From Thiobacillaceae bacterium (GTDB lineage Bacteria; Pseudomonadota; Gammaproteobacteria; Burkholderiales; Thiobacillaceae), in assembly GCA_024643305.1 (NCBI GenBank), contig JAHENE010000130.1:1-5973 (forward strand): 5,973 nt of DNA. The letters are read 5' to 3'. Position 1 is the first letter of the stretch. The number at the start of each line of letters is the position of its first letter. A model generated the notes under the pieces. The model worked only from the letters and a program-made list of their open reading frames with translations. It was not told the origin of the DNA and searched no databases. Below, in pieces: positions 5,041 through 5,973 of the stretch. The position numbers and the translations under genes are program-made.

Positions 5041-5046
5041 AGGAGG
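5041..5046 (+). promoter_or_regulatory. Strong ribosome binding site of the DUF2339 gene
   Basis: AGGAGG with a 7-base spacer to the ATG at 5054. It fixes the start of the truncated membrane protein and is by far the strongest Shine-Dalgarno in the window. Confidence 0.85.
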
Positions 5047-5053
5047 CCCCGCA

Positions 5054-5973
5054 ATGAAAACCCTCGAAGAAAGAATGGCGCAGGTTGAAGCCCGCCTTGA
5101 ACGGATCGAGCGCCTGCTGCCGGCCATGCCGGCGATGGACAAGACCGAATCAGGCAAACCCGCTTCAGAGCTCAGCCAGCCCGCTCCACCGCCCGCTTAC
5201 ACCCCCCCGCCGACACGGCGCATTTCTGACCCTTCCTTCGTCACGCCTTCACATACGTTGTCGGTCACCCAGATTCTGGGCTGGACTGGCGCGACGGCGC
5301 TGGTGCTGGCGGTAGCCTACCTGATCCGGCTCGCGCTCGATGCCGGCTGGCTGACGCCGGAACGGCAGCTTGGGCTTGCGGTCCTGAGCGGGTTCTCGTT
5401 GATTGGTGCAGGGTTGTGGCTGCGCTCGACTGACCGTCAGTACGCAAGCCTGCTGCCTGCCGGCGGACTGGTGGTGCTGTTCCTGTCGATCTACGGTGCG
5501 CATCTTTACTATCACTTTATCGGCGCGCCGATGGCAACCGGCGCGGTAATCCTGACCTGCCTCGCCGCGCTTTGGCTGGGACGGCTGTTCGAGAGCGAGC
5601 TCTATGCTTTGTTTGCTGTGGTGGGCTCGTATTCTGCGCCGTTTCTTCTGCACTCGCTGGCCGGCTCGGTGACGGATCTGGTGATTTATTTTTCGGCGTG
5701 GAGTGTGCTTTTCTGCCTCTATTCCATCTGGATTGGCCATCGCCGCACTTACCTTCTGGCCGCCTATCTGGCCTTGCTGGGTTTTCATTACCTGTGGAAG
5801 CAGATGACGCCGGACGAGTGGGAAGCAGCCTTTGCATTTCAGACGATCCAGTTCGCGATATTTCTCGGCGGTGCGATTGGCTTTTCAGTTCACCATCAGC
5901 AGCCCATGCATTCTGACGAAGCTGTCGCCCATTTACCCCTGCTGCTGATTTTTTACGCGCTGCAGTATTCGCT
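5054..5973 (+). CDS. DUF2339 polytopic membrane protein, N-terminal 306 residues (runs off the right edge)
   Basis: Read from the ATG at 5054, the frame stays open for 306 codons to the window end with no stop, so the gene is cut by the edge. Residues 1-23 are a charged amphipathic helix (MKTLEERMAQVEARLERIER), probably a short coiled coil. A Pro-rich linker follows (about 24-66, with PAPPPAYTPPP). From about 71 the sequence is a series of membrane helices, starting TLSVTQILGWTGATALVLAVAYLIR, then LDAGWLTPERQLGLAVLSG, LLPAGGLVVLFLSIYGAHLYYHFI, ESELYALFAVVGSYSAPFLL and more. A coiled coil, Pro-rich linker and WxG-x-A-LVLAVAYLIRLALDxGW-like start are typical of DUF2339 (COG5373), a family of very large membrane proteins of unknown function. 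Only about a third of a usual protein is likely visible, assuming typical length. AGGAGG supports the start. Confidence 0.92.
   Translation, partial: MKTLEERMAQVEARLERIERLLPAMPAMDKTESGKPASELSQPAPPPAYTPPPTRRISDPSFVTPSHTLSVTQILGWTGATALVLAVAYLIRLALDAGWLTPERQLGLAVLSGFSLIGAGLWLRSTDRQYASLLPAGGLVVLFLSIYGAHLYYHFIGAPMATGAVILTCLAALWLGRLFESELYALFAVVGSYSAPFLLHSLAGSVTDLVIYFSAWSVLFCLYSIWIGHRRTYLLAAYLALLGFHYLWKQMTPDEWEAAFAFQTIQFAIFLGGAIGFSVHHQQPMHSDEAVAHLPLLLIFYALQYS

Noticed and set aside
5249..5916. Minus-strand frames of 179 and 106 codons and a plus-strand frame of 114 codons inside the DUF2339 region
   Set aside because: All overlap the strongly supported DUF2339 reading frame and have low-complexity or motif-free translations.

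Overview
The window is about 6 kb of chromosome-like DNA from a Gram-negative proteobacterium with moderately GC-rich genes. The evidence is two outer-membrane-type lipoproteins with lipoboxes, a periplasmic FKBP with a Sec signal, a GAF-GGDEF diguanylate cyclase, a YjdF-type (DUF2238) inner-membrane protein and a DUF2339 membrane protein. The small winged-helix protein with a PAPGRKP tail and the two-cysteine FKBP recall betaproteobacterial proteins. That placement is from memory and is moderate at best; no genus can be named. There are no tRNA or rRNA genes, CRISPR arrays, transposases or phage genes.

Layout. (1) 3-1127, plus strand: two small lipoprotein genes in tandem, the first possibly cut at the left edge. 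(2) 1211-1529, minus strand: an 86-residue winged-helix DNA-binding protein that ends at a clear intrinsic terminator and converges on the lipoprotein pair. (3) 1530-1930: a 401-base divergent intergenic region with no convincing gene. It holds candidate promoters and two perfect inverted repeats, one of them about 60 bases upstream of the cyclase start. (4) 1931-4113, plus strand: a tight cluster of diguanylate cyclase, periplasmic FKBP prolyl isomerase (2-base gap) and YjdF-family membrane protein (18-base gap). (5) 4191-4514 and 4653-4967, plus strand: two small membrane proteins; the second has a plausible promoter in front of it. (6) 5054 to the right edge, plus strand: the N-terminal 306 residues of a DUF2339 polytopic membrane protein with a textbook AGGAGG site. 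Its frame has no stop inside the window.

How the genes may work together. The cyclase would make c-di-GMP in the cytoplasm and appears translationally coupled to a secreted folding enzyme. This suggests co-expression of c-di-GMP signalling with an envelope function. The divergent winged-helix gene is the obvious candidate regulator of this cluster, but only its position supports that. Most of the remaining genes encode envelope proteins of unknown role. I found no clearly new multi-gene system. The most notable items are the cyclase-FKBP coupling, the perfect inverted repeats at 1851-1868 and 5022-5037, and the run of uncharacterised membrane proteins ending in DUF2339.
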